DNA from: DASWZN01 sp036404435
GTDB taxonomy: Bacteria > Acidobacteriota > Terriglobia > Bryobacterales > Bryobacteraceae
NCBI GenBank assembly: GCA_036404435.1
Contig: DASWZN010000068.1
Location: 62,001-126,000, forward strand
DNA length: 64,000 nt
Direction: 5' to 3'
Shown here: positions 36,193 through 45,099 of the stretch, one piece after another
How the letters are laid out: every line of letters begins with the position of its first letter
Numbering within the stretch: position 1 is the first letter of the stretch
The notes under the pieces: generated by a model
Database searches by the model: none
What the model saw: only the letters and a program-made list of their open reading frames with translations
What the model was told of the DNA's origin: nothing
Position numbers and translations under genes: made by a program

Positions 36193-37033
36193 AACTGGCA
36201 GTATACTTATCGACCGTTCGCTCGAAGGCGGCTTCCAGCGCGTCGCGCACTTGGTTCAGGAGCCGCAACGGGCGTCCGTCAATCGAGACCACCGGCAACA
36301 GGTTCCGCGTGGTCGAAGTAATGAAGACCTCGCTGGCGGTCATGAAGTCCTCCAGGTGCAGCGTCTTTTCGCGAATCGGGATTCCTTCGGCCGGGGCGAT
36401 CTCGATCAGGATCTCCCGCGTTACACCCGGCAAGCACCCGGAATCGAGCGGGGGCGTCAGAACCTCGCCCTCGCGGGCGATGAAGACGTTGGCGGAGGTG
36501 CACTCGCTTACTTCGCCGCGCTCGTTCAGAAGCAGGACCTCGTCGCACCCGCGGGCTTGAGCCTCTTCCAGCATGACCAGATTGAGCGCCCAGGAGAGGC
36601 ACTTCACGCCCCGGAACCGGGAGCCCGCGTGCCGGGCCTGTTCGTGGACGGCCAACTTCACGCCAGCACCCCAATCCTTGCGGGAGGCGGTGAAGGCGAG
36701 CAGGTCGAAATCCCGGTCCGGCGAGCCTTCCCAGATGCCGCCCCGGTTGCGGACGACGATCGTCCGGGCGGTGCCATTCTCGACCTGGTTGGCCGCGATC
36801 AGGCGCAGGAGGCGCGAGTGGATGTAGTCCGGATCGGCGGGGAATGGCACCCGCAGCGTGGCCGCGTCGCGTTTCATCCGTTCCCAGTGGCGCTCGAAGG
36901 CGAAAGGCACGCCGCGGACGATCCGAAGGGTGCTGAAAACACCCCAGCCGGAAGCCAGCCCGACCTGGCCCGGGGCCAGCACTTTCGCGGAGGCCTCGCA
37001 GACGTCGTCGTTGTGGAGAACCAGCCGATGCAT
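36173..37033 (-). CDS. Class IV PLP-dependent aminotransferase
   Basis: A 286-residue fold-type IV enzyme: GLASGWGVFSTLRIVRGVPFAFERHWERM (substrate loop), the Schiff-base Lys in FRGVKCLSWALNLVML, ECTSANVFIAREGEVLTPP and GCLPGVTREILIEIAP (the PLP phosphate loop). This matches branched-chain aminotransferases, D-amino-acid aminotransferases and 4-amino-4-deoxychorismate lyase. The 'ECTSANVF' and 'LPGVTR' forms are shared by all three, so the substrate cannot be fixed. The start ATG 37033 has no strong SD. It is transcribed toward the zinc-ribbon gene. Confidence 0.87.
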   Translation of the reverse strand: MHRLVLHNDDVCEASAKVLAPGQVGLASGWGVFSTLRIVRGVPFAFERHWERMKRDAATLRVPFPADPDYIHSRLLRLIAANQVENGTARTIVVRNRGGIWEGSPDRDFDLLAFTASRKDWGAGVKLAVHEQARHAGSRFRGVKCLSWALNLVMLEEAQARGCDEVLLLNERGEVSECTSANVFIAREGEVLTPPLDSGCLPGVTREILIEIAPAEGIPIREKTLHLEDFMTASEVFITSTTRNLLPVVSIDGRPLRLLNQVRDALEAAFERTVDKYTASYASSLS

Positions 37034-37082
37034 TGTAGAACCCTTATTCTAACGGAATTTCGGACCTCGGTAGGCAGGACGT

Positions 37083-37910
37083 TCACCGCCAGTTGGGGAA
37101 CGAGGCGGGTTTGGCGCGGCGGCAGTCGTCGAGCAGCCCGGCCACCAACCCGCGGCGCTTCATGAGCCGCTCGAGAAGTTCCTCCAACGTCTCCCGCTCG
37201 CCGTCCAGCCATTGCAAGGGAACGCCGCGGAAGGCTTGGTCCATGACCTCAACCGGGAAGTAGACGATGCGATCGAGCCAGGGGGAGAAGTCGTCCAGCG
37301 AACGGATCGTTTCATACACCACGGGACGGTGGTAGACGCCGTGGAGCGGGGAATCCGGGAAATCCCAGTAAGGGCCGTTGAAGGCGAAGCCATGGTCGAT
37401 CATCCAGGCCAGGAATCCGGGGCGCGTCGCGGTGCGGGCGGCGGTCCACTCGCTGATCCGGCTGCGGAAGAAGACCGCCTGCCGGCCATCGGCGTTGCCG
37501 GTCCACTTATCGAAGGCGAGCATTCCGACGAACTCACGGAGGTTAACCACCTGCCCCAGGAGCGCGTCGGGGATGAAGTCGTAGACCGCCAGCTGGTCCG
37601 GGTCTCCGGGGTAACGGGAGCCGAAATGCCAGCCCGGTTCGACGGGAACCCGGTGCGCACCCAGTTGCAGAGACAGATCCGGGTTGGCGGCCAGAAACTC
37701 GCTCGATACCGAGACGATGGCCACCTCGGGCGCCGAGATCTGCAGATAGCGCAGGAGGGTGGAGGCCACCGCTTCGTTGATCAGAATGCGCCGGTGCTGC
37801 GGGTTGTTCCGGAACTTGACCACGTAGAACCTCCCGTCGTCGGCCTCGAGCAGATGCGACTGCGCGCCGCCGCGCATCTTCCGGATGTGGCGGCGGGCGT
37901 TAAGCGGCAT
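37083..37910 (-). CDS. HipA-like kinase domain protein (HipA_2 type)
   Basis: A 275-residue stand-alone HipA-like kinase. It opens RGGAQSHLLEADDGRFYVVKFRNNPQHRRILINEAVASTLLRYL (a G-loop/Lys segment), with LREFVGMLAFDKWTGNADGRQAVFFR holding the catalytic Asp (DKWTGNADGRQ), then the metal-site DHGFAFNG. Family members in this 'HipA_2' group lack the usual antitoxin HipB next door, as here. A regulatory rather than toxic kinase is likely. It is divergent, 50 bases apart, from the small gene at 37961. Confidence 0.82.
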   Translation of the reverse strand: MPLNARRHIRKMRGGAQSHLLEADDGRFYVVKFRNNPQHRRILINEAVASTLLRYLQISAPEVAIVSVSSEFLAANPDLSLQLGAHRVPVEPGWHFGSRYPGDPDQLAVYDFIPDALLGQVVNLREFVGMLAFDKWTGNADGRQAVFFRSRISEWTAARTATRPGFLAWMIDHGFAFNGPYWDFPDSPLHGVYHRPVVYETIRSLDDFSPWLDRIVYFPVEVMDQAFRGVPLQWLDGERETLEELLERLMKRRGLVAGLLDDCRRAKPASFPNWR

Positions 37911-37960
37911 GGGAACTTGTTACCCTGGATCTGAGCCTTCGCTTAAGGAGAAGCACTTCC

Positions 37961-38164
37961 ATGGAAGATCAGACCTCTCAAGGATCGTCGCCACGGAGCA
38001 AGGAAGAGATTGCGCTGGAGATGATGAAATTCATCGCCGTCACTACGGGTTACGGCAAAGGCGTGCCGGCCGCGGGCTACACCGGCAAGCAATCCAAAAC
38101 CCCCGAGGAGTACGCGGACGCACTCCTACATTTATACGAGCGCTGCCGCGGAGTCCTAGGGTGA
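37961..38164 (+). CDS. 67-residue small protein of unknown function
   Basis: A small acidic/basic protein (MEDQTSQGSSPRSKEEIALEM... HLYERCRGVLG) with a good SD: AAGGAG 12 bases before the ATG. The middle (FIAVTTGYGKGVPAAGYTG) is glycine-rich. I do not recognise it, but length and coding bias look real. It is divergent from the HipA-like kinase and ends 53 bases before the stop of the histone-like gene. Confidence 0.7.
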   Translation: MEDQTSQGSSPRSKEEIALEMMKFIAVTTGYGKGVPAAGYTGKQSKTPEEYADALLHLYERCRGVLG

Positions 38165-38217
38165 CCGCTAGCGCCGGCGGGGCGCCGGCGCCCGGTACGC
38201 CGCTCGGGCGTCGCTGA

Positions 38218-38673
38218 CTACTTCTTCTTGGCGGCCTTCTTCGCCTTCTTCGCAACCTTCTTGACGGCTGCCTTCTTGACGGCTTTCTTGGCGACCTTCT
38301 TGGCCGCCTTCTTCGCTACCTTCTTGACGGCCTTCTTGACGACGTTCTTCGCTGCCTTCTTGACGGCTACCTTCTTGACGGCTTTCTTCGCCTTCTTGAC
38401 CGGAGCCTTGGCGGCGACTTTCTTGGCCGGCTTCTTCACGGGCGGCGCTACCGGAGCGGGGGGCACCTCGGCCACAGGGGCGGGTGCTGGTGCTGGAACT
38501 GGAACCGGAGCTGTCTCAGGGGCGACGGGCTCGACCATGTCTTCTTCCTCCTCGTCCTCGTCTTCTTCGGGGCCGTACTCTTCCAGGTCGGATTCAAGCT
38601 CGACGTGCTCTTCGTTGAAATCGAAATCGTCTTCCTCGTCCGTCATACGGGCGAATTCGAGCTTATCAAACAT
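38218..38673 (-). CDS. Histone H1-like protein with acidic N-terminus
   Basis: A 151-residue two-part protein. Residues 1-50 are strongly acidic (runs such as EEDEDEEEED), 51-80 are Pro/Ala/Val-rich, and ~81-151 are tandem Lys-Lys-Ala/Val units (VKKAVKKVAKKAAKKVAKK). This Lys-Ala repeat is the hallmark of bacterial histone H1-like and MucR/AlgP-type nucleoid proteins, which bind DNA non-specifically. The acidic head is unusual for these and could mask or tune binding. AGGAGG lies 7 bases before the ATG at 38673. A promoter lies upstream. Confidence 0.8.
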   Translation of the reverse strand: MFDKLEFARMTDEEDDFDFNEEHVELESDLEEYGPEEDEDEEEEDMVEPVAPETAPVPVPAPAPAPVAEVPPAPVAPPVKKPAKKVAAKAPVKKAKKAVKKVAVKKAAKNVVKKAVKKVAKKAAKKVAKKAVKKAAVKKVAKKAKKAAKKK

Positions 38674-38708
38674 TTCTTAGGCCTCCTGTACGAGCGTGGT
38701 CACACCTT

Positions 38709-38736
38709 AGAATAACTCCTTTTTGCGGGAAGGCAA
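38709..38736 (-). promoter_or_regulatory. Putative promoter of the histone-like gene
   Basis: On the minus strand: TTGCCT (38731-38736), 16-base spacer and TATTCT (38709-38714), 36 bases before the ATG, with AGGAGG in between. Confidence 0.45.
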
Positions 38737-38748
38737 GAGCGTGCTTAC

Positions 38749-38779
38749 AAAAAAACGGCGGCCGATGCGCGCCGGCCGG
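38749..38779 (-). terminator. Rho-independent terminator of the transglycosylase gene
   Basis: On the minus strand a GGCCG-gcgcgcat-CGGCC hairpin is followed by GCCG and seven T residues (38749-38755), just after the stop at 38788. Confidence 0.65.
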
Positions 38780-38787
38780 GCGGGATG

Positions 38788-40455
38788 TTACTGCTTGGCG
38801 GTGGCGGGCTTCGCGGTGCCGCGCGGATGGATATTCGCGGCCGTGTAAGTCGCCGGCCGGGTGCGCTTCGCCGATGCGGAGTGGGTAGCCGACGCGGCGT
38901 GCGCCGGGGCGCCGTGCCGGTGCACCGCCCGCTTGACCGCCGGCTTCTCCCGGACGGGGAGCGCTGGGATGATGAGCAAGTCGCCGGCCTCGAGAGCGCT
39001 GGCGCCCGGGCGGTTCGCGGCGAGGATCGAGTTCTGGGTCACGCGGTAGCGTTGCGCGATGAGGCCCAGGGTCTCTCCGCCTACCACGCGGTGCACGCGC
39101 CAGGCGGTCCTCTTCTCCGGCGGAACCGTCTCCAATACCGCGGCCAGGGCGGCGCCGGAGCCCCTGGGAACCTGCAGCGGCCTTCCGGCCGGGGCGATGT
39201 TCTTGAGCAGCGCCGGATTCAGATCGTGAAGCTGCGACACCGGACACTCCGCCAGGTCGGCGACCAACTGCAGGTGCGTCAGCGCGGCGATGTCGATGGT
39301 GTCGTGTTCGAGCGGCGGATCGCCGTCAATTCCGTCCAGGCCGTACTCCTTCGCGTTCTTCATGACGATTGTCATGGCCAGGATGGCGGGGACGTAGTTG
39401 GCCGTCTCCTTGGGCAGCACGTTGCGGTTGCGCAGCTCCCAGAAATCTGCGTAACCGGTGCGTTCGACGCCCCGGTCTACGTTGACCGGCCCGCAATCGT
39501 AGGCGGCCATCGCCAGGTACCAGTCGCCGAAGTGGTGATAGAGGTCGCGGAGGTGACGGGCGGCGGCGCGGGTCGCTTTCTCGGGATCCAGGCGGTCGTC
39601 GAAATACGGGGACTGCTCCAAGCCGTATTGCCGGCCGCGCGCCTGCATAAACTGCCACATTCCGGTGGCCCTCTTGCGGGAAACGGCCCGGGGTTGGAAG
39701 CCCGATTCCGCCTGCGCCAGGTAGATCAGCTCCTGCGGGACGCCCTCCTCATCGAGGACGCGGCGGATCAGCGCCTTGTACCGGCCCGAGCGCTGTACGC
39801 CATAGGTGAGGATGCGGCGGCCGCGCCCGGTCGAGAAGAAGTTGATATAGGAGAGCACCGGGTCCGTGATCTGGAGCGGCAGTTGGGACGATGTGGCGCG
39901 CAGTTCCTCGGCGACCTTGTCCTTCAGCGCGGGATCCACAGGAAACGTCAGCGGCTCCACGTCCTCGAGGGGCGGCTTCTCGAACCCGGGCACGGAGGCG
40001 GCGTCGCCGGCGCCCAAACCTGCCAGGTCCAGCCGGTGGATGGCATCGACCAGCTCCTCCAGCTTCTGGTCGACGGGGACCCGTATGGCGGCATCCTCCG
40101 GCGCGGAGAGCAAAGCGTCGATGGCCCGGTCGAACTCGCGGCGCGCGGCGTCGGCATCCCCCACCTGGCAGTGGGCGCGGCCCGCCTGGAAGTGCCACTC
40201 GGCTTCGCGGATCAGAACGTCGGCCCGGCTGCCGATGGACACGGGCGGCAGCGGCGAGATGAAGCGCGGGGAATCCGTGATATCGAGCGGCGCATCGAGC
40301 GGAGGAGGGTCGGGAACGTAGAAGGCACGGGCGGCCGGGACCGGCGGGGATAGAAACGAGGTGCGGAACGACTGGCTGGGAGCGCAACCCAGGGAACTGC
40401 CGAGGAGCGCTAACGAGCCCAACCAGCACAAATGTGTCCGTAGCCCGTTCATCAA
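38788..40455 (-). CDS. MltD-like lytic transglycosylase with LysM domain
   Basis: A 555-residue probable lipoprotein (hydrophobic start with a Cys at ~24, LALLGSSLGC). It has a helical N-terminal region, then an SLT-type transglycosylase domain with catalytic Glu in YLAQAESGFQPRAVSRKRATGMWQFM, and a LysM domain (WRVHRVVGGETLGLIAQRYRVTQNSILAANR). The C-terminus is a Lys/His/Ala-rich tail. It would cleave peptidoglycan glycan strands at the envelope. Length exceeds MltD (~450) because of the N-terminal extension. A terminator follows. Confidence 0.87.
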   Translation of the reverse strand: MMNGLRTHLCWLGSLALLGSSLGCAPSQSFRTSFLSPPVPAARAFYVPDPPPLDAPLDITDSPRFISPLPPVSIGSRADVLIREAEWHFQAGRAHCQVGDADAARREFDRAIDALLSAPEDAAIRVPVDQKLEELVDAIHRLDLAGLGAGDAASVPGFEKPPLEDVEPLTFPVDPALKDKVAEELRATSSQLPLQITDPVLSYINFFSTGRGRRILTYGVQRSGRYKALIRRVLDEEGVPQELIYLAQAESGFQPRAVSRKRATGMWQFMQARGRQYGLEQSPYFDDRLDPEKATRAAARHLRDLYHHFGDWYLAMAAYDCGPVNVDRGVERTGYADFWELRNRNVLPKETANYVPAILAMTIVMKNAKEYGLDGIDGDPPLEHDTIDIAALTHLQLVADLAECPVSQLHDLNPALLKNIAPAGRPLQVPRGSGAALAAVLETVPPEKRTAWRVHRVVGGETLGLIAQRYRVTQNSILAANRPGASALEAGDLLIIPALPVREKPAVKRAVHRHGAPAHAASATHSASAKRTRPATYTAANIHPRGTAKPATAKQ

Positions 40456-40608
40456 CCTCCCGACGGGACCTTACTTAGGTCAGGCTGTTATGGCCGCAAC
40501 TACGACTTTAACCCAACTGAAATAGGGCGGTCAAGAAGGAGAATGGGAGGAACAGGTGTGGTGCTGGTGAGGGAACCCCTGTAAGATCAAGGACTTGGAC
40601 CGGACAAG

Positions 40609-40630
40609 GCAGGCGGAAGCGCCTGCCCCG
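40609..40630. repeat. REP-like palindrome after the EF-G gene
   Basis: GCAGGCGGAAGCGCCTGC followed by CCCCG, ending 5 bases beyond the stop codon of the minus-strand EF-G-like gene. Same family as 8623-8666, with an altered last base. Confidence 0.7.
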
Positions 40631-40635
40631 CGGGT

Positions 40636-42732
40636 CTATTCTTCCTCTTCCTCTTCGCCGGACTTGGCGGCCTTGGCGGCGGCGATCACCTTCTCGGCCT
40701 GCAATTGCGGCACGAAGTCGTAGTGGCTGAATTCCATCGTGAACGAGGCCCGCCCCTGAGTCATCGAAATCAGGTCGTTCTGGTAGTTCAGCATCTCCGC
40801 CATGGGCACCTGGGCGCGGACGATCTGCGTGCCGCCGCGGGTATCCATGCCGGCAATGCGGCCGCGCCGCCCGTTGAGGTCGCCCATGAGGTCGCCGGCG
40901 TATTCGACCGGCGCCTCGATCTCGACGTTCATGATGGGTTCGAGCAGCGTGGGCCGGGCCACCTCCATGGCGGCCTTGAAGGCCTTGCGCGCGGCCAATT
41001 TGAAGGAAAGCTCCGAGGAATCCACGTCGTGGTAGGAGCCGTCGTAGACCGTACACCGGAAATCCACCACCGGGTAGCCCGCCAGATATCCTTTTTCTGC
41101 GGCCTCGACAATGCCCTTTTCGACGGCGGGAATGTAGTTCTTGGGGATCGAGCCGCCGAAGATATCGTTGACGAATTCGAAATTGCCGCCGCGGGGAAGC
41201 GGCTCCATCTTGATCCAGCAGTCTCCGAACTGGCCATGGCCGCCGGTCTGCTTCTTGTGACGGCCCTGCACGTCGGCGGTGCCACGGATCGTCTCACGAT
41301 AGGGGATCTTGGGGGACTTCAGCGTCACCTCCACGCTGTAGCGCTTGCGCAGACGGCTGACGATGACCTCAAGGTGCTGCTGCCCGCTTCCGGCCAGCAG
41401 GAACTCCTTGGTCTGCGGGTCGCGGTAGAAGCGCAGGGACTGGTCCTCTTCGAGGATGCGCTGGACGGCGTTCCCCACCCGATCCTCGTCCTGCCGCGAC
41501 TTGGCCTCGATGGCGTAGGCGATGGAGGGCTCGGGCAGCTTGACGGGCGGGTACTCGATGAGGGCGGCCTTGTCGCAAAGAGTGTCGCCGGTCAGGGTTT
41601 CCTTGAGCTTGGCCACGGCGCCTATGTCTCCGGCGTGGATCTCGGTGACGGGCTGAATCGTTTTGCCCATCGGGGAGCCGATGTGGGAGAGCCGCTCGGC
41701 GCCGCCGCTGCGCGCGTTCACCAGGTTGGCGTCATTCTTCAGCACGCCGGAGTAAACCTTGAAGTAGGAAACGCGGCCCGAGAACGGGTCGGCGATGGTC
41801 TTGAAAGCGAACGCCGAAACCGGCTCGGCGTCGGAGACCTTGCGGGTGACTTCCTGGTCGCCGCTCTTCCCGGCGACCTCGCCCCGGGCCGCGGGCGCGG
41901 GAAGGTTGTCGGTAATGAAATTCAGGAGCAGGCCGGTCCCGATGTTGTGCAGCGCGCCGTAGGCGAGCACCGGAAACAGACGCCGCTCGAGGATGGCCAG
42001 ACGCAGGCCCTCGATCATCTGTTCGGGTGAAAGCGAGCCCTTGTCGAAGAATTCCTCCATCAGCGCATCGTTGCCTTCGGCAATCATCTCGACCAGGGCG
42101 TCGTGCGCCTTCTGGGCCGCCTCGGCCAGGGCGGGCGGGATGGGCTCCTCCGCGCCTTTGCCGTCGCCGTCGGAGGCGTAGGTGTAGGCCTTCATCGCCA
42201 GCAGGTCGATCACGCCATGGAAGTCGCGCTCGGCGCCGATCGGCAACTGGATGGGGACCGCGGCCCGCCCGAAGTTGGCCTGGACGCTCTCCAAGGCCCG
42301 CTCGAAGCTGGCCCGCTCGCGATCCAGCTTGTTGATGACCACCGCACGGGGCAGCTTATAGCCGTCGCAGAAGCTCCACACCTTCTCGGTCTGGACCTCG
42401 ACGCCCGCCACGCCGTCCACTACAACGAGCGCCGCGTCGGCCGCCACCAGCGCCGCCTGCGTGTCGTTGATGAAGATGTTGAAGCCGGGAGTATCGAGCA
42501 GGTTGATCTTCGCCTTGTTCCACTCGGCCACGCCCACCGCGGTCGAGATGGTCACCTTACGCTGGATCTCATCGTCGTCGAAATCCGTGATGGTATTGCC
42601 CTCGTCGACCCGCGTCAGGCGGTTGGTCGCGCCCGTGGTGAAGAGGATGGCGGCGGTCAGCGTGGTCTTTCCGCTGTGTCCATGACCGATCAAAGCTACG
42701 TTCCGAACGTCCTTGCTCTCGTAGACTTTCAC
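40636..42732 (-). CDS. EF-G paralogue (FusA2-type GTPase)
   Basis: A 698-residue translational GTPase. G1 is ALIGHGHSGKTTL, G3 LLDTPGF and G4 VVINKLDRERAS, followed by EF-G domains II-V (AFAFKTIADPFSGRVSYFKVYSG; PYRETIRGTADVQGRHKKQTGGHGQFGD). In canonical EF-G, G1 reads 'AHIDAGKTT'; here it is 'GHGHSGKTT', as in FusA2-type paralogues. A tail of Glu residues ends the protein. It stands alone, not in the str operon, so it is probably not the housekeeping translocase. The start ATG 42732 has no strong SD. Confidence 0.88.
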   Translation of the reverse strand: MKVYESKDVRNVALIGHGHSGKTTLTAAILFTTGATNRLTRVDEGNTITDFDDDEIQRKVTISTAVGVAEWNKAKINLLDTPGFNIFINDTQAALVAADAALVVVDGVAGVEVQTEKVWSFCDGYKLPRAVVINKLDRERASFERALESVQANFGRAAVPIQLPIGAERDFHGVIDLLAMKAYTYASDGDGKGAEEPIPPALAEAAQKAHDALVEMIAEGNDALMEEFFDKGSLSPEQMIEGLRLAILERRLFPVLAYGALHNIGTGLLLNFITDNLPAPAARGEVAGKSGDQEVTRKVSDAEPVSAFAFKTIADPFSGRVSYFKVYSGVLKNDANLVNARSGGAERLSHIGSPMGKTIQPVTEIHAGDIGAVAKLKETLTGDTLCDKAALIEYPPVKLPEPSIAYAIEAKSRQDEDRVGNAVQRILEEDQSLRFYRDPQTKEFLLAGSGQQHLEVIVSRLRKRYSVEVTLKSPKIPYRETIRGTADVQGRHKKQTGGHGQFGDCWIKMEPLPRGGNFEFVNDIFGGSIPKNYIPAVEKGIVEAAEKGYLAGYPVVDFRCTVYDGSYHDVDSSELSFKLAARKAFKAAMEVARPTLLEPIMNVEIEAPVEYAGDLMGDLNGRRGRIAGMDTRGGTQIVRAQVPMAEMLNYQNDLISMTQGRASFTMEFSHYDFVPQLQAEKVIAAAKAAKSGEEEEEE

Positions 42733-42829
42733 AGTGAGTACTCCCTAGCCAGATGGGGGTTATGGAGGACGGCGAAAACCGCTCCCAAGTTCAGGATGGT
42801 AGCACAGTCGGCACTGCCGGGGGCTGGGA

Positions 42830-43201
42830 TCAGTCGTCGAACTCCCAGGGCCGGAACTTCCACTGGTGGGCGGCCAGATCCACGTGCTTGCCGAGGAAGC
42901 GGACGCCTTCCATCGCCAGACGGGTGCGCTGCTCGAAGGCCGAGTCGCCGCGGAGACGGATGCGACCGCCGGCGCCGAGGACGCGCTGCCAGGGGAGCGA
43001 GTCGCCGGCCTTGCGGAGGACCTGGACAACCTGGCGATGGTGGAGCGGATACCCGGCCGCGGCTGCCACCTGGCCGTAAGTGGCCACCTTGCCGCGCGGG
43101 ATCTGGCGGATGGCGCGCCGGATGGCGGCATCGCGCCGCTCGGAAGGCCGGGCGCGCAGCAGGCGGCGCGCGACCCCATGCGGAGTGGTTGGGCGCGGCA
43201 T
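42830..43201 (-). CDS. Alkyltransferase-like (ATL) protein
   Basis: A 123-residue protein with the MGMT C-terminal domain: IPRGKVATYGQVAAAAGYP is the helix-turn-helix and LPWQRVLGAGGRI replaces the PCHRV active site, so the acceptor Cys is Trp. Proteins with PWQRV/PWHRV are ATLs, which bind O6-alkylguanine without transferring the group and pass the lesion to nucleotide excision repair. Length is typical for ATLs. The REP-like hairpin 43209-43229 separates it from the upstream secreted protein gene. Confidence 0.85.
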   Translation of the reverse strand: MPRPTTPHGVARRLLRARPSERRDAAIRRAIRQIPRGKVATYGQVAAAAGYPLHHRQVVQVLRKAGDSLPWQRVLGAGGRIRLRGDSAFEQRTRLAMEGVRFLGKHVDLAAHQWKFRPWEFDD

Positions 43202-43208
43202 CGGGATG

Positions 43209-43229
43209 GGACAGGCCGGAGGCCTGTCC
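43209..43229. repeat. Palindrome overlapping the stop of the secreted-protein gene
   Basis: GGACAGGCCGGAGGCCTGTCC (21 bases, with arms of 10) ends on the last base complementary to the stop codon of the gene at 43229-43705. It belongs to a different sequence family from the GCAGGCG elements but has the same position relative to its gene. Confidence 0.7.
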
Positions 43230-43705
43230 TACTGTTTATCGTAAACCTCGTGGCGCTTGCTCTCGCCGCCGTCGGGGGTCTTCCCGTGAACATCGCGGGT
43301 GATGATCTTCCCGTCGGCCGAGAGCTGCATGCGGCCCTGTTGGGCGAGCGTGCCGTCGTCCATTTTCAGCTCCAAGACCAGCACCGAGCCGTCCCACTTC
43401 ATCATGGCCGTGCCGGGAAAGCCCTCGGGACCCGGATGCTCCTTGCCGTCGATCGGGGTCTCGAGCTCTTCGTGAAAGTCCTGGCCGTTGGCCGAGCCAT
43501 CGACGACGTACTTGAAAACATTGTTCTTGTGTTCGACCTTGGCGACGAAGGACTCGGGAGCGGGCTCGGCGCCAAAATCGGACTTCTGAGCGTTGAGCTT
43601 CCAAGTGCCGGTGAAATCGGGCTTGGCCTGGGAGGATGCCGGCCCCGCGCAGAACGCGGCGCCCAGGATCGCGAAAACCGCAGCGGAGTGCAGAGACAGT
43701 TTCAT
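43229..43705 (-). CDS. Secreted 'GTWKLN'-type protein
   Basis: A 158-residue protein with a clear signal peptide (LSLHSAAVFAILGAAFCAGPASSQ) and then KPDFTGTWKLNAQKSDFGAEPAPESF. The 'D-F-T-G-T-W-K-L-N-x-x-K-S-D-F' motif marks a lipocalin-like beta-barrel family abundant in Acidobacteria, with no defined ligand. The rest is beta-rich (ETPIDGKEHPG, MKWDGSVLVLELKM). It is 60 bases divergent from the CCA-adding-type gene. Confidence 0.8.
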   Translation of the reverse strand: MKLSLHSAAVFAILGAAFCAGPASSQAKPDFTGTWKLNAQKSDFGAEPAPESFVAKVEHKNNVFKYVVDGSANGQDFHEELETPIDGKEHPGPEGFPGTAMMKWDGSVLVLELKMDDGTLAQQGRMQLSADGKIITRDVHGKTPDGGESKRHEVYDKQ

Positions 43706-43764
43706 GCAAAGGACTACGCCCGGCGGGGCGGCGGCGTTCCGGGAATCATTCTACGATCATATTG

Positions 43765-45099
43765 GTGGCAGAATCACTGGCCAGAGAGATCATCGCGCGG
43801 CTGAAGAGTCACGGGCACAAGGGCTACCTGGCGGGCGGGTGCGTCAGGGACCTGCTGCTGGGGCGCGAGCCGCAGGATTACGACGTGGCGACCGACGCAC
43901 GTCCGGAGCAGGTGGTGTGCCTGTTTCCGGGGGCGCGGCTGGTGGGCGCGCACTTTGGCGTGGTGATCGTGCGGTCCGGTTCCGCCGAAGTCGAGGTGGC
44001 GACCTTCCGCAGCGACCATTCCTATCTGGACGGGCGGCGGCCTACCACCGTCGAGTTCGAGACCGACCCTCGGCAGGACGTCCTCCGGCGGGACTTCACG
44101 ATCAACGGCCTGCTGCTCGATCCCGAAACCGGCCAGGTGCTCGATTTCATTGGCGGTCGTGAGGACCTGAAGGCGGGCATCGTCCGCGCCATCGGCGACC
44201 CCGCGGTGCGCTTCGGCGAAGACCACCTGCGGATGTTGCGCGCCATCCGGTTTGCGGCGCGGCTGGAGTTCGAGATCGAGCCGGCGACATTCGCGGCCAT
44301 CCGGAGGCTGCACGAGAAGATCGGCGCGATTTCAGCCGAGCGGATTCGCGAAGAGCTGGTGCGCATCCTTACGGAGGGTGGCGCGCGACGGGGCTTCGAG
44401 ATGCTCGACGCCTCAGGGCTGCTGGCCGTCCTGCTACCGGAAGTGGCGGCGATGAAAGGCGTGGCGCAGCCGCCGGAGTTCCACCCCGAGGGCGACGTCT
44501 GGATCCACACCATGATGACGCTCGAAGGGATGCGGCAGCCGAGCGAGACGCTGGCGCTGGGGGTGCTGCTGCACGACGTCGGCAAGCCGCCTACATTCCG
44601 CATGGCAGACCGTATACGGTTCGACGGGCACCCGGAAGTGGGCGCGCGCATGGCGGTCAACATCCTGACGCGGCTGCGGTTTCCTGGCGGAACGATCCGG
44701 CAGGTGGAGGCCCTAGTGGCGAATCACCTGCGCTTCAAGGACGCGCCGCGGATGCGGGAGAGCACGCTCAAGCGCTTCATGCGGCTGGACCGGTTCGAAG
44801 AGCACCTGGAACTGCACCGGCTGGACTGCGCAATGAGCCACCGCATGCTCGATAACTACGAGCTCGTGAAGCGGCGGTTCAAAGAGGTGCCGGCCGAGGT
44901 GCTGAAGCCGCGGCCGCTGGTGACGGGCGACGACCTGATCGCCGCCGGGTACGCGCCGGGGCCGTCATTCGGCCATATGCTCGGGGCCGTGGAAGACGCC
45001 CAGCTCGAGGGCACGCTGGAGACGAAAGAGGACGGATTGGCCCTGGTGCGCGCACGGTTCGAGCCGCCGGACGGCCGGGAGCGTCACGCCGGCTTGTAG
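43765..45099 (+). CDS. CCA-adding/poly(A) polymerase-type tRNA nucleotidyltransferase
   Basis: A 444-residue class II nucleotidyltransferase. The catalytic region is GYLAGGCVRDLLLGREPQDYDVATDARP (Asp-x-Asp in DYDVATD), with the ribose segment RRDFTINGLLLD, the template-domain GEDHLRMLRAIRFAARLEFEIE, and an HD domain (LGVLLHDVGKPPTF). Bacterial proteins with an HD domain can add CCA to tRNA 3' ends; related poly(A) polymerases share this head. Because the tRNA here already encodes CCA, a repair role is likely. GTG 43765 or TTG 43762 are the possible starts. Confidence 0.88.
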   Translation: MAESLAREIIARLKSHGHKGYLAGGCVRDLLLGREPQDYDVATDARPEQVVCLFPGARLVGAHFGVVIVRSGSAEVEVATFRSDHSYLDGRRPTTVEFETDPRQDVLRRDFTINGLLLDPETGQVLDFIGGREDLKAGIVRAIGDPAVRFGEDHLRMLRAIRFAARLEFEIEPATFAAIRRLHEKIGAISAERIREELVRILTEGGARRGFEMLDASGLLAVLLPEVAAMKGVAQPPEFHPEGDVWIHTMMTLEGMRQPSETLALGVLLHDVGKPPTFRMADRIRFDGHPEVGARMAVNILTRLRFPGGTIRQVEALVANHLRFKDAPRMRESTLKRFMRLDRFEEHLELHRLDCAMSHRMLDNYELVKRRFKEVPAEVLKPRPLVTGDDLIAAGYAPGPSFGHMLGAVEDAQLEGTLETKEDGLALVRARFEPPDGRERHAGL

